Notes: generated by a model from the sequence alone, not told the origin. Counted from the stretch's first letter, positions 19,662 through 29,300 are shown. The stretch is DNA of 64,000 nt from Bin80 sp965209015 (GCA_965209015.1 OZ242367.1:3150136-3214135), one strand, 5' to 3'. Program-made: numbers and translations.

Positions 19662-19852
19662 AGATTAGCTGTTGAATAGACCTATAATTTAACACGGAGA
19701 CATAAAACGAGCAAGAGTAGCAAAGATTGGTTAACTCTCTTTAATGTTTTAAGTTGAGTAACTAATTTCTTGATCCCTCTGTAACTCATCTGAATACAGA
19801 TTTGAGGTTGCCACTGCCTCCATGGTGATGAACTTAATAACTTAGTGGGATT

Positions 19853-20587
19853 TTGACAAATCTACTTATAAATATTGATCATATTGCTACGCTTCGGAAT
19901 GCCCGCCGTGAAACCTTCCCCGATCCAGTGAAGGCGGCGAATCTGTGCGAGGAATCTGGAGCCGACGGAATCGTTTTTCATTTAAGAGAAGATCGGAGAC
20001 ACATCAATGATAATGATGTGGCCCGCTTGAAGCAATCCGTCCGTGGTAAACTTGACTTTGAATTATCAACCGACGAGGAAATCGTCGCGGTCTGCTGTAC
20101 AATCTGTCCAGATTTAGCCACGATTGTTCCGGAGCGAAGAGACGAAGTTACCACGGAAGGCGGACTTGATGTCATTCGACGTCAAGCCGCTCTGTCCATC
20201 GCCGTGGACCGACTGCAGGGAGCCGGGATCCGTGAAGTTTCGCTGTTTGTTGATCCTGATTTAGATCAGATTCAAGCCGCGTGTGACACTGGCGCTTCAA
20301 GCATTGAACTGCATACCGGTGATTATGCGAATACGGCGACCGATGAATCTGCACTCATTGAAGCAGAACGATTAGCCAGAGCCGCAGAATTTGCACACAA
20401 ATGCGGGCTGACTGTCCATGCAGGTCATGGCCTAGATTATGAAAACTACCCTCTCTTCAAACGTACGGTGCCTCATATTCGTGAAGTGTCTATTGGCTTT
20501 GCCGTCGTTGCACGCTCCGTTTTTGTTGGAATGGGAGCTGCGGTAGCCGAAATGGCCCAACTAGTTAAAGGGACAGATGAGTCCTGA
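19853..20587 (+). CDS. pdxJ: Pyridoxine 5'-phosphate synthase
   Basis: The protein has 244 residues, the normal length. It condenses 1-deoxyxylulose 5-phosphate with 3-amino-2-oxopropyl phosphate in the DXP-dependent pyridoxal phosphate pathway. Recognisable stretches are NIDHIATLRNARRE at the N-terminus, FHLREDRRHI near residue 42, SLFVDPD near 128, IELHTGDYA near 146 and HAGHGLDY near 189. The start codon is TTG at 19853, since no ATG is available before the conserved N-terminus. The 3' end overlaps era by 11 bases, so era is translationally coupled. pdxB, of the same pathway, lies just beyond era on the other strand. Confidence 0.97.
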   Translation: MTNLLINIDHIATLRNARRETFPDPVKAANLCEESGADGIVFHLREDRRHINDNDVARLKQSVRGKLDFELSTDEEIVAVCCTICPDLATIVPERRDEVTTEGGLDVIRRQAALSIAVDRLQGAGIREVSLFVDPDLDQIQAACDTGASSIELHTGDYANTATDESALIEAERLARAAEFAHKCGLTVHAGHGLDYENYPLFKRTVPHIREVSIGFAVVARSVFVGMGAAVAEMAQLVKGTDES

Positions 20588-21458
20588 AACCTTCAGGACT
20601 GGCTATGTTGCCTTAATTGGAAAACCTAATGTGGGGAAAAGTACGCTGCTGAATGCGCTGATGGGGCAGAAGCTCTCAATTGTGACCCCCAAAGCACAAA
20701 CGACCCGCCACCGCGTCTTGGGGATCCTAACTGAAGAACAACATCAAATAATATTCTTGGATACCCCTGGAATTATGGATCCGAACACCAGCCTGGATCA
20801 GTCCATGATGCAGAAAGTGCGGGATTCCGTGATTGATGCAGACCTCGTCATCTTCCTGGCCGACGCCCGAGCCGGTGAGCCAGACCTGAAAAGTTTAGAA
20901 GCAATCATGAATCGCCCCGTCATTCTGGCACTGAATAAGACGGATCTTGTGAAGCAGGATTCTATGCTTCCATTAGCTGATGCATATATGAAGTTGCGCC
21001 CATTTGAAGCATTGATCCCAATCAGTGCACTCAAAAGAAAGAATCTGGATGTGCTCATGGATGAAATTCGAAAGTCTCTCCCTCCCGGTCCCCCCCTTTA
21101 TCCAGAAGAAATGATCAGCGAGCATCCCGAGCGATTTTTCGTCACAGAGATTATCCGAGAAAAAGTGTTTGAGAAGTTTCGGCAAGAAGTTCCCTACGCC
21201 TCTACCATCACGATTTCCAACTATGTGGAACGTTCAGAGGGAAAAGATCTGATAGAAGCTGATATTATCGTAGAACGTCCAAGTCAAAAGGGAATTCTTG
21301 TCGGTGCCAAAGGTCATGCGCTCAAATCTATCGGAATCAGAGCACGAAAAGATATTGAGGCATTTTTGGGACGAGATGTATATTTGAAGTTGTTCGTTCG
21401 CGTGCGTAGGGACTGGCGTAATCAAGATCGTTTCCTTCGATCATTCGGTTATAAATAG
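20577..21458 (+). CDS. era: GTPase Era, 30S ribosomal subunit assembly
   Basis: The protein has 293 residues. GTPase motifs are GKPNVGKSTLLN (G1), a TTRHR switch (G2), DTPGI (G3) and NKTD (G4). A C-terminal KH RNA-binding domain contains the stretch GILVGAKGHALKSIG. Era binds 16S rRNA near its 3' end during small-subunit assembly. The ATG lies within the end of pdxJ (11-base overlap), and its stop overlaps the convergent pdxB stop region by 10 bases. Confidence 0.97.
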   Translation: MSPETFRTGYVALIGKPNVGKSTLLNALMGQKLSIVTPKAQTTRHRVLGILTEEQHQIIFLDTPGIMDPNTSLDQSMMQKVRDSVIDADLVIFLADARAGEPDLKSLEAIMNRPVILALNKTDLVKQDSMLPLADAYMKLRPFEALIPISALKRKNLDVLMDEIRKSLPPGPPLYPEEMISEHPERFFVTEIIREKVFEKFRQEVPYASTITISNYVERSEGKDLIEADIIVERPSQKGILVGAKGHALKSIGIRARKDIEAFLGRDVYLKLFVRVRRDWRNQDRFLRSFGYK

Positions 21459-22576
21459 TCTACTCGCAATCCTTCCCGCACGGCCCTTTGATACTCTGGT
21501 GGAACTTCCATAATCCTGTGTCTACTGAAGGTGCGCCGTGGTGGATAATTACGCCGAAGTTGACGGAATGTATCTGCGACTTGATTATGTCCGACATCTA
21601 AGATCTGTCGCATTCTGGCATCATCTGCCTGAATATTATAAAGGTGTTGTGCCAGAGCAGTTAGCCAACTTGATCCAAGCTTCGCATTGAGTGAAATAGG
21701 CTTGGGAGAGTTTTCTTGCAGCAATTTCTCAAAATCCCAGTTGGTTTGGATACCAAAATGACGGATCACCCCATCGTAGAGCATGATCGTTCCCTGCAAC
21801 TTTCCGTCTACGGAATGGCCTGCAATGTGCGAAGTTGCCAGGTCAACTATTTGTACTAATTCCAGATCAGGCTCCGGCTCATTTTCCCATACATCAAGCA
21901 CTGCCCCATCAATTCGTCCAGATGAGATGGCACGTTTTAGTGCATGGGTATCCACCACACTACCCCGCGAAGTGTTCAAAATCCACGCTTGGGGGTTCAT
22001 GGACTGAAGTTCTTGATCTCCTATGAGATGGAAGGTGTCCCCCGACTTGGGTACATGAAGCGTAAGCACATCTGATTTAGTCAGGACAGTTTCCAGGTCT
22101 ACAAATCCTGACTGCCCCGATCTTGCGAGTGGAGGATCATTTTTGAGAACTTGAAGGCCCAGTGCAGGAGCTCGAATTGCCAGTCGCCCACCGATATTGC
22201 CACATCCGACGATCCCTAGAGTGAGTCCATGGAGTGAGCACCTTTTCAGAGCACTCAATCGAAACAGTGCAGCCAGAACATATTCCACCACCGAATCTGC
22301 ATTCGATCCCGGAGCATACGAAAACTGAATCCCCCTCTCCATTAGGTACGACTGATCCACATGATCAAATCCAGCGGTCGCAGACCCCACAAACGACACT
22401 CGACTCTGGTCAAGAAGATGTTCATTGACCGGTGTTACACTTCGGACTAGGAGCACATCAGCTCCTATGCATACCTCGGGGGTAATGGCTTGAGCTTCCA
22501 TCAAAACTACGTTCCCGATGGACGAAAATGCTTCTTTTACCCGTGGAATATTCTCATCTGCCACAATGGAGAGCAT
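21449..22576 (-). CDS. pdxB: 4-phosphoerythronate dehydrogenase
   Basis: The protein has 375 residues. The D-2-hydroxyacid dehydrogenase fold is shown by the NAD site GIVGCGNIGGRLA near residue 123 and by the catalytic region ATSHIAGHSVDGKLQGT near 247, whose histidine and following V-D-G-K match PdxB. The extra C-terminal domain of about 100 residues separates PdxB from ordinary family members. The enzyme oxidises 4-phospho-D-erythronate, the second step towards the PdxJ substrate. It converges on era, with a 10-base overlap of 3' ends. Confidence 0.93.
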   Translation of the reverse strand: MLSIVADENIPRVKEAFSSIGNVVLMEAQAITPEVCIGADVLLVRSVTPVNEHLLDQSRVSFVGSATAGFDHVDQSYLMERGIQFSYAPGSNADSVVEYVLAALFRLSALKRCSLHGLTLGIVGCGNIGGRLAIRAPALGLQVLKNDPPLARSGQSGFVDLETVLTKSDVLTLHVPKSGDTFHLIGDQELQSMNPQAWILNTSRGSVVDTHALKRAISSGRIDGAVLDVWENEPEPDLELVQIVDLATSHIAGHSVDGKLQGTIMLYDGVIRHFGIQTNWDFEKLLQENSPKPISLNAKLGSSWLTALAQHLYNIQADDARMRQILDVGHNQVADTFRQLRRNYPPRRTFSRHRIMEVPPEYQRAVREGLRVDYL

Positions 22577-22668
22577 GTATCTTTTTTCACAGAAATTACG
22601 TATTAAGTTGCTGGATTGTGTAGTTCACATCCTTTTACGTAAGATTTTTGCCTTAGGGCTAATTACAG

Positions 22669-23331
22669 ATGTTTTTTGGATTTAAGAAATATTGTCGATG
22701 GATTTCGATCGGCTTTTTATCCATTTTTCTTGCACTTGTACTCCCCGGTACAACTGTATATGCACCTCCGATCGGTGGTAATCATGGTTCTGTTCTACCC
22801 CCTCCTCCGCTCAGCAAGCCGTCCTATCAGGAAACCCGTACGGCGCTTCTGAATCCATGGAGTATTCAGCCGGTGCATGTTGGAAACATTGATTTAGAGA
22901 CATTATGGCTGGCACGCGCCATGTTTTCGGAGAGCAAGAGACATGATGAGCAAGAACTGGTTGGATGGACGGTAAGGAACCGATATGAAACTCAGTATCG
23001 TGGATGCACTTCCTATCAAGATTGCATTTTGGATCCATTCCAATTTAGTGCATTTCTACCTAGTCAACCCAAGCTGAACTTTTATACGGGCTTGACCGAA
23101 GTCTCAGATATCTCTGGTTGGAAGAGAACGTTGGCTCTAGCCTACTATGTTCGTTACGCGGATGATCAGTTACGCCCCTTTGATCGTAAGGTCCGCCATT
23201 TCTATAGTCAGCAATCCATGCTTGATCCAGACTTGACCCCTGATTGGGTAGGAGATGCAACTCCGGTCGTTGTTCGTCGCAATTTCCACTTAGATGAGTA
23301 CAGGTTCAGATTTTATTCAGGTGTTCGTTAA
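22669..23331 (+). CDS. Exported SleB-like cell wall hydrolase
   Basis: The protein has 220 residues. An N-terminal signal sequence (about residues 1-32, hydrophobic core ISIGFLSIFLALVLPG) precedes a proline-rich linker. Residues 75-190 resemble the SleB/Hydrolase_2 fold: WLARAMFSESKRHDEQELVGW gives the pattern of the catalytic glutamate followed by the V-x-N-R helix, with VRNRYE in place of the usual VLNRV. Such enzymes cut peptidoglycan glycan strands. The resemblance is moderate, because several consensus positions differ. It is monocistronic, with an inverted repeat just after its stop. Confidence 0.65.
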   Translation: MFFGFKKYCRWISIGFLSIFLALVLPGTTVYAPPIGGNHGSVLPPPPLSKPSYQETRTALLNPWSIQPVHVGNIDLETLWLARAMFSESKRHDEQELVGWTVRNRYETQYRGCTSYQDCILDPFQFSAFLPSQPKLNFYTGLTEVSDISGWKRTLALAYYVRYADDQLRPFDRKVRHFYSQQSMLDPDLTPDWVGDATPVVVRRNFHLDEYRFRFYSGVR

Positions 23332-23365
23332 GCGACTATCTCTGCAGACTGTCCAGAGATAGCGC
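23332..23365 (+). terminator. Strong hairpin just after the SleB-like gene
   Basis: CTATCTCTG at 23336-23344 pairs perfectly with CAGAGATAG at 23354-23362 across a nine-base loop, with GCG/CGC able to extend the stem past a bulged A. No T-run follows, so it is not a classical intrinsic terminator. It may be an mRNA-stabilising 3' hairpin or a factor-assisted terminator. Confidence 0.45.
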
Positions 23366-23846
23366 ACCGTTGCCTGACTAGCTCTTTGTTGCGCCTTCGT
23401 TCGTATTTGTCCATTGTTGGTTTATCCGCATTATATGCTCTTCATCTTCTCCAAATGTTGAACTCTAATTGTGGAGTAGGTAACTCACTGAATGATAATT
23501 GATTAAGGTGGCATAAACGCCACAGAATCTCTATGTCCACTGTTCCCATGCACTGATTCGTGGCGTATTTAGCTGGGGAGTGATGTGCAAGAAGATCCAC
23601 GAACATGATCAGCACCCTGTCATCATCCATTAAAGTGATAGATTCCCATAGGGCCGAAGCGATCCCACACCGATTATTGGGTATGACGCTGACTTGGAGT
23701 AAGAAACACTTGTTTTTGAGAATTTGCGGTCCTACCACAATTCACATTCATCTTGCAAATCGTATCTTCAAGAGAGATAAATCGGTAATTTGTGGCATCC
23801 TAGTGCTACAGTCAGCGAAGCGCATTTCTCATCTGTTAGATTTCAA
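23366..23846. other. Intergenic stretch upstream of the sulfatase gene
   Basis: About 480 bases without a supported gene. The short frames on both strands lack ribosome sites and family resemblance. The promoter of the sulfatase gene must be here but I could not pick it out. Confidence 0.4.
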
Positions 23847-25259
23847 ATGAAATACTCGCCATTCATCAACCATGTCCTGATTCTGTTGGCATTGATCATC
23901 AATGGCTGCCATTCCAACTCTGACCTGCCCAGTGTGATTTTGATTATTACGGATGATCAGGGATGGGGTGATCTTGGCAGTTACGGATCTGATGACCTGT
24001 CCACACCCCATCTTGACTCGTTGGCTGAAAATGGACTTCGCTTCACAGATTTCTATACGGTAAATTCTCGCTGTTCCCCGTCAAGAGCTTCTTTTCTTAC
24101 GGGAATGTATCCAGAACGAATAGGTATTCCTTTGGGGCTGAATCCAAGATCAAAACAAGGCCTTCACCCTGATGAACGAACCTTGGCAGAAATGTTCAAA
24201 GATCAAGGCTACTCCACTGCAATCTTCGGTAAGTGGCACCTCGGCCATGATTCACTTCATCTTCCCCTTAATCATGGATTTGACGAATATTTTGGTCTTC
24301 CATACTCCAATGATATGACTCCATCTGCCTCCAAAAACCCTAACCCGCCTGCTCGCCGACATCCGCCCCTCCCCTTAGTTGAGGGGTTCCAGACGATTGA
24401 ACTGGAGCCAGATCAATCACAATTAACCCGTCGCTATACCGAACGGGCTACCGCGTTTATTGAGTCCAATCGCGATAAGCCCTTCTTTCTCTACTTGCCG
24501 CACACGTTCCCTCATGTACCCCTCTTCGTGTCTGAGGCATTCTCAGGAAAATCTGAAGCCGGACTCTATGGAGATGTGATCATGGAAATTGATTGGTCCG
24601 TAGGTCAGATCATAGACGCATTAAAACGTCATAACCTGACTGAAAATACACTCGTGATCTTCACCTCTGACAATGGTCCTTGGCTGGTGAAAGGTGACCA
24701 TAGTGGACGAGCCGGCCCGCTACGAGAAGGGAAAGGGACTACATTTGAGGGAGGAGTCCGTATCCCATTAATTATGTCGTGGCCGGATAGGATTCCGGTA
24801 GGAGTAACCGATGCCATGGCTGCCTCAATAGATATCATGCCGACCATTGCCGAGATCATCGGGGCTCCGCAAGGTCCATTTCCATTTGATGGAAAATCGG
24901 TAATGGATATTATTGATGGAGGCACTTCGCAACATGAAGCATTATTCTTTTATCGAAATAAACAACTGCGGGCCGTTCGATCAGGGAAATGGAAACTGCA
25001 TGTACCGCATCCATATCGTAGTATTCATGGAGCCAGAATTGCAACACCTACCTTTCAGGGGGGCTACAGACAAGATTCGATTGAGCTGGCCTTATTTGAC
25101 CTAGAGTCAGATATCGGAGAAACGACCAACCTCGTGAACTCATATCCAGATGTAACCGATAGGCTGCTCTCATATATTTACGAGATGCAGCAGGAATTAG
25201 GAGATGATCTAAGCAAAACAGAGGCACAAAATATCCGACCAGCTCTACTTCTGGAATAA
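23847..25259 (+). CDS. Sulfatase, lipoprotein, formylglycine (cysteine) type
   Basis: The protein has 470 residues from the ATG at 23847. That start gives a lipoprotein signal (hydrophobic core HVLILLALIING followed by Cys21); an upstream in-frame start would place 19 unrelated residues before it. The sulfatase core motif CSPSRASFLTG begins at Cys76, the residue converted to formylglycine. Metal-binding residues are visible in ITDDQGWGDLG at the N-terminus and TSDNG in the middle; GKWHLG is also conserved. The enzyme removes sulfate esters, probably from sulfated polysaccharides, at the cell surface or in the periplasm. No SusC/SusD pair or maturase is nearby. Confidence 0.93.
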   Translation: MKYSPFINHVLILLALIINGCHSNSDLPSVILIITDDQGWGDLGSYGSDDLSTPHLDSLAENGLRFTDFYTVNSRCSPSRASFLTGMYPERIGIPLGLNPRSKQGLHPDERTLAEMFKDQGYSTAIFGKWHLGHDSLHLPLNHGFDEYFGLPYSNDMTPSASKNPNPPARRHPPLPLVEGFQTIELEPDQSQLTRRYTERATAFIESNRDKPFFLYLPHTFPHVPLFVSEAFSGKSEAGLYGDVIMEIDWSVGQIIDALKRHNLTENTLVIFTSDNGPWLVKGDHSGRAGPLREGKGTTFEGGVRIPLIMSWPDRIPVGVTDAMAASIDIMPTIAEIIGAPQGPFPFDGKSVMDIIDGGTSQHEALFFYRNKQLRAVRSGKWKLHVPHPYRSIHGARIATPTFQGGYRQDSIELALFDLESDIGETTNLVNSYPDVTDRLLSYIYEMQQELGDDLSKTEAQNIRPALLLE

Positions 25260-25889
25260 AGCCCAGAAGCCCAATTTGTGGAATTATCTCTTGATCTTCT
25301 GTTCGGTGCAATCCCCTACAGAAAACTCTCAGGTTCCTTAATCATTCGGGATTCAACTGGTTCAGCCGCCCTGCTCCTATATCAATTCCAACCTATTCAT
25401 ATTTTAACTTTTCTAACACAAAACACGCAGTCGCACAACCAAAAATGGATCCAATACGAAAATCACCTTCGTTGCTTAATACCTAAATGATTCGTTCCAA
25501 TTATCCAAAATACTCTTGAGTTGGACAGCCCGTTCGCTCGGAATCATTTGACTGCCAATTGCAAACATCCTCTGGATCATATCTATTGCGGTTTTTGGCA
25601 TTTCGTCTATGTGTTGAATACAGGAAGGAATCTTCCCCATTGGAGGCCAGCAAATCCCATCTATACAGTTATCCAGTTTGTTTTGAAGACTGGAAGGGAT
25701 AATTGACCCGAAATCAAAATCTCCACCGCTGAACTAAACCTCCTCAACCTCTTCCATTGAAACCAAATCCCCTCAGTTCAACACCAGCTACCATCAACTT
25801 TTTTGATTACTCCAAAATATATTTTAGGTGTATCACTTAGAAGATACATGGGGGTTAAGTATTCAACACGTTCAGTCGCCGATGACGCT
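25260..25889. other. Intergenic stretch of 630 bases, no supported gene
   Basis: Only short frames without ribosome sites are seen on either strand. I found no repeat, RNA gene or insertion sequence signature. Confidence 0.5.
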
Positions 25890-26426
25890 TCACTCACAAT
25901 GCCTGTCCCACAGTGAATGGTACCGTTTCAGTTTCCAACTCCAATGGAAGGCCCCCTCCTGATACCAATCAAAGCCTAGGGTAAGCACATCTCCCGAATT
26001 GAGCAGATGTAACCACTCAACTCTCTGATCCTCACTACGTGGATATAGATAGACGTTATCTTTTATGCCAGCAGTATCTGCTCTGGTAACGGTTTGTCCG
26101 TCTGAATTATCTACAGATATGCGGATTGGAATACCCCTCTCACTGCAATAATCATTGTCTTCTTGGCAGGACATTTGTACCGCGAGTGAATCAGAAGTCT
26201 CTAAAGGGGGGAACAAAAAATAAGGAAGCGGGGGGATGTTGCCGCCGCACCGAGCGAATAAAGCACTGTGCGCCACAGACGCATCATTCACAGGCGTACT
26301 ATTCACCGGGGCAAATAATAGGCGAGTCCCTTCTTCCTCCCCGGGCATAACATGCCAATACTGAGCCGAGGCAGGCAATTCAACAAGGATGCTCAGAAGT
26401 GCGAACAGTAAGGATGGAAACCGCAT
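25890..26426 (-). CDS. Hypothetical secreted protein
   Basis: The protein has 178 residues, starting at the ATG at 26426. That start gives a clean signal peptide (FPSLLFALLSILVELPASA, cleavage after A-S-A) and sits two bases after the stop of the upstream gene (TGAGGATG), so translation is coupled. The frame is open further upstream but would overlap that gene. The mature part contains four cysteines and a W-x-W-K tail region. I recognise no family. It is the last of three leftward genes. Confidence 0.65.
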   Translation of the reverse strand: MRFPSLLFALLSILVELPASAQYWHVMPGEEEGTRLLFAPVNSTPVNDASVAHSALFARCGGNIPPLPYFLFPPLETSDSLAVQMSCQEDNDYCSERGIPIRISVDNSDGQTVTRADTAGIKDNVYLYPRSEDQRVEWLHLLNSGDVLTLGFDWYQEGAFHWSWKLKRYHSLWDRHCE

Positions 26427-26428
26427 CC

Positions 26429-26686
26429 TCAAGAAGCCTTTCTCCTCATATTGTAATATCTCGAGGCTATGGCTATGCCAAACATCAGGGCCATCAACGG
26501 TGCTAAAATCCGAGTATTCTGTGGATCGCCTACTGCAAACAATCCCGCCATGAGGGCTGCGCCACCCAAGGTCACAAAAAAGGTTTCTCGCGGGCTCATC
26601 CTTGACAACCAGCCTCTTGGCTTTCTCCAAGCAACCCACGTTAGTGTTCCCACGACGAACAACAGAATGATAAGTCCTATTTGCAT
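26429..26686 (-). CDS. Small hypothetical membrane protein, 85 residues
   Basis: Hydrophobic segments are visible at residues 2-19 (IGLIILLFVVGTLTWVAW) and about 36-53, with a weaker one at about 61-76. Basic residues at 21-33 (KPRGWLSRMSPR) would be cytoplasmic. It lies 12 bases after the cysteine-rich gene and two bases before the secreted-protein gene, all on the minus strand. It could be an immunity or export partner for its neighbours, but nothing in the sequence proves that. Confidence 0.6.
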   Translation of the reverse strand: MQIGLIILLFVVGTLTWVAWRKPRGWLSRMSPRETFFVTLGGAALMAGLFAVGDPQNTRILAPLMALMFGIAIASRYYNMRRKAS

Positions 26687-26698
26687 TTTAGATAAGGA

Positions 26699-27247
26699 TT
26701 AAACACAAATTCCATCCAGCGCACAAAACGAACACGAACAGAGATACGCACAGGGCCAATAGATTATCGGTCCCGTAGTCGTGCACACAAGCAAACATGC
26801 AGTGAACTGAACCGCCTGACAATCCTGATATGCTATACTGAATATTTCTTGCGAGTGGATCTGCTCAAAATTAGCAAAAAAGCCTTCTATCTTTTGCTCT
26901 GTTGGTTGAGAACAAGCACCATCTATGGACGAAGATCCGGAAATATCGGGAAACCTGTCCATCAATCCCTTGGTGGCACTGCTCAGTCTGAGCATGAATT
27001 CATCGGCTGAGGCTTGATCGCCATATATTATCTTCACAGCCTCTGAGGGAGCCAATCTGGCGTCTATGTTGGAGACGCTTTCCAATTCTGCCATGAATAC
27101 ATCTACTAGTTTCGCTTTTGTGTATCCCCGCTCTAACGCGGACTTGATTAGGTCAAGTCCTTCTTGTCTGATGCTTTGTAACATGATCCACTCGCTCGAG
27201 TTGAAAATCTCTTCATTTTCATAAGAGTGGGAGGGCTGGGAAACCAT
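26699..27247 (-). CDS. Hypothetical protein with cysteine-rich C-terminus, N-terminus uncertain
   Basis: From the ATG at 27247 the protein has 182 residues. The last 41 residues hold eight cysteines, spaced C-x7-C-x3-C-x10-C-x3-C-x1-C-x2-C-x5-C, in a hydrophobic setting. This recalls precursors of cysteine-rich secreted peptides such as halocin-C8-like bacteriocins, though I claim no homology. The frame stays open upstream to beyond 27480 and reads as a signal peptide (KFILIAAVLIIGIGA, then T-S-Q) just before the ATG, yet it contains no ATG, GTG or TTG. An ATA at 27329-27331, followed by K-H-F-P-K, stands where a start would be expected. The start codon may have been lost, or a rare codon is used. 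Confidence 0.6.
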   Translation of the reverse strand: MVSQPSHSYENEEIFNSSEWIMLQSIRQEGLDLIKSALERGYTKAKLVDVFMAELESVSNIDARLAPSEAVKIIYGDQASADEFMLRLSSATKGLMDRFPDISGSSSIDGACSQPTEQKIEGFFANFEQIHSQEIFSIAYQDCQAVQFTACLLVCTTTGPIIYWPCAYLCSCSFCALDGICV

Positions 27248-27430
27248 ATCTTCACCAGAATCTTGCGATGTAGCGCCGATTCCTATGATTAATACGGCTG
27301 CAATTAAAATAAACTTTGGGAAGTGTTTTATTACATAAAGGGCGTTGAATTGTTTGGATAGACAAGTATACGATATTTTAGATTTTATATCTCGCGATTT
27401 TGGTCGGATTTCAGAAAATTCACAAAAAGT

Positions 27431-27460
27431 CCCAATTATGTGAATTGGAGCTTTTTTTCT
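27431..27460. terminator. Bidirectional intrinsic terminator
   Basis: The stem CCAATT/AATTGG with a five-base loop lies at 27432-27448. A run of seven T follows on the plus side (27452-27458) and five T on the minus side. On the minus strand it would stop transcripts coming from the ISAzo13 fragment before the cysteine-rich gene. Confidence 0.7.
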
Positions 27461-27546
27461 GCAGTAATACTTTCGCCTGAGGATCTAAACCGGGCGATCA
27501 TGCGTCTGTGATGCTAAGGGTTGACGAAAAACAACTTGTCCGCGAA

Positions 27547-27897
27547 TCAGGCACTCCTTGTTTCCAATGTGATCATGATTCTGTTTGTGGTAGAACTTTT
27601 TTTTTCGATCGCTTTCCGACCTCTTCCCGGCTTACGGACTCGCGTCTTCTCAAAGTCTCCCGATAACAACTGCTTACGACCTTTGGTCACCATTGCACGC
27701 GCCATCCCCAGTTGGGCAGCCACCCGTTGATCTCCACCACTTTCAGGGCGCAACGATTCCAACCCCGCAAAAAACCGTCGTTGTCGCTCATCCAGAATTC
27801 CCAGAAGAAATTGTGTCGCACCTATAAAAGTGGCATCCAGTTTTGGAGTAGCACAGACCCTCCGCCGCCGTCGCGTATGGCCATATCCGTGGAACAA
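27547..27897 (-). pseudogene. ISAzo13-family transposase, N-terminal fragment
   Basis: Residues 33-95 of this 116-residue frame carry the N-terminal signature of ISAzo13 transposases: LDERQRRFFAGLESL, an R-V-A-A-Q-L-G helix and RVRKPGRGRKAI. A full transposase has about 400 residues with a DDE domain. Here the match ends after GRK and the remaining residues do not resemble the family in any of the three frames. An A9 run on the coding strand (27597-27605) marks about where the match ends. It is the remnant of an insertion, followed by a terminator hairpin. Confidence 0.75.
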
Positions 27898-28614
27898 TAG
27901 AGATACTGATCCTTCACTTTGATGCGGGATAGTCGATCAGTTTTGATCAGCTTACTTCATGTGGTCAGCACCTTCACTTTGATGGTCTGCTCCAGTTCTC
28001 GCGAAAATAGACCTCCCTCTGATGCCTCCACAAAGCGAACAGCGTTTTGGTCAGAGAACCGTTTTGAGAAAAATGAATGTCACCATAGGACCACAGACCG
28101 TACGAATCAAAGTCGGGCAATCCCCCCAACGTAGAATACCGGCCCCGATGAGAGTAGCTGGATTAACAACGTACCTTGGCCATGTTGCGGCATACGGTAC
28201 GTTGTCTGACTGGACATGTGATCGGCTTGGAGTTCAGGCAGAGTGACGACCGTTCGTTATCGGATCATTGCAAATGGTCTCGCAGGAAAGGGATAATGCA
28301 CGCATAGAAATCCAGTATGTCTTCGTGATGCTCTAATCTACATACTATGACAAACGGCCTTAGGAACCATTGACTATTAAAATAAGCAGTGTATTTGGCA
28401 AACAGAGGGCCATCAACCAAGGTCAGGTCTGAAAATACTAGAAAACAATGCAAAAGATGGAAATAAATAAACAGAAATCCTCTCTACCCTCATCATTTAA
28501 TTTTTCGCAAGCCCCCAAGCAAGTAGATCACGGCGATTCTGGATGAGAATCGAACACTTGAATACAATCATATCGGGATAAACAAACACGCGATTCTCCA
28601 GTTTGGGGCATCGC
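27898..28614. other. Non-coding stretch between IS fragment and outer-membrane gene
   Basis: Small frames of about 60-75 codons occur on both strands but none has a ribosome site or recognisable product. The part next to 27900 may be further insertion-sequence debris. I see no intact repeat ends. Confidence 0.45.
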
Positions 28615-29229
28615 CTAAAAGCCAACCGATAAGCGTAACATTGCCATATTGAGTCGCTGGGGATCTCCAACCTGCTGGGAGATCAGTTGAAGAATCAACT
28701 CGTCCTCAATGAAGCGGGTTAATCCAAATACATATGCGATCTCAGGATACAGGTTGATTGGACCTAAGCCAACCTTTATGCCACCTCCAATCTCACCTGC
28801 ATAAGATAAAATTCTCAGATCTTCGCTAATTTCTTCATCCGAGCTAGAAGGAATCCGAAATACCGGACCTGCAAAAACATACGGACTTATGACCGGTGAT
28901 GGAATTCCAAGACGTAACAACAGATAAAGTTCAACCAGTGAGACATCAAAGTTTTCTTGTGCGGACGGAAAATTGCTCTGCAGTCCCTCAAATAACTTCC
29001 CTGCAGCCATATATCGTGCGCCTCCACGCAGGCCAGCCGGACCAAGAGGGAGTTCAACCCAAGCCCCCACATGCCAACCCGTTTGACTCTCAAATTGAGT
29101 CCTCAGATCGTTGACAGAAATATCACTCAATCGCTGAAAATTACCACCCGCACTTACACCAAAGGTCTGCGCCATCGCAGCAGGAACGAGCAGTGAGCCG
29201 ATAAACAAAGTAGTTAGTAGATGATTCAT
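28615..29229 (-). CDS. Outer-membrane beta-barrel protein
   Basis: The protein has 204 residues. A signal peptide (LLTTLFIGSLLVPAAMA, cleavage before QTFG) is followed by alternating hydrophobic and polar strands such as LRGGARYMAAG, LVELYLLLRLG and LNLYPEIAYVF-type segments, ending in the aromatic-terminated strand MAMLRLSVGF. This is the pattern of small eight-to-ten-stranded barrels of the PorT/OmpW-like kind. The function is unknown. It is divergent from bshA across 71 bases, so the two promoters lie together. Confidence 0.8.
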   Translation of the reverse strand: MNHLLTTLFIGSLLVPAAMAQTFGVSAGGNFQRLSDISVNDLRTQFESQTGWHVGAWVELPLGPAGLRGGARYMAAGKLFEGLQSNFPSAQENFDVSLVELYLLLRLGIPSPVISPYVFAGPVFRIPSSSDEEISEDLRILSYAGEIGGGIKVGLGPINLYPEIAYVFGLTRFIEDELILQLISQQVGDPQRLNMAMLRLSVGF

Positions 29230-29300
29230 TACAACTTGTAAATTTAATACTACAACCCTCGGATTATCATTCGTGTTTCCCCAACTGTATATTATTCATC

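Noticed and set aside
27597..27605. A9 run on the coding strand of the ISAzo13 fragment as a programmed frameshift site
   Set aside because: Neither neighbouring frame continues the transposase after the run, so the gene is simply truncated.
28536..28560. Sequence resembling the T-arm of a tRNA
   Set aside because: No matching acceptor, D or anticodon stems on either side.
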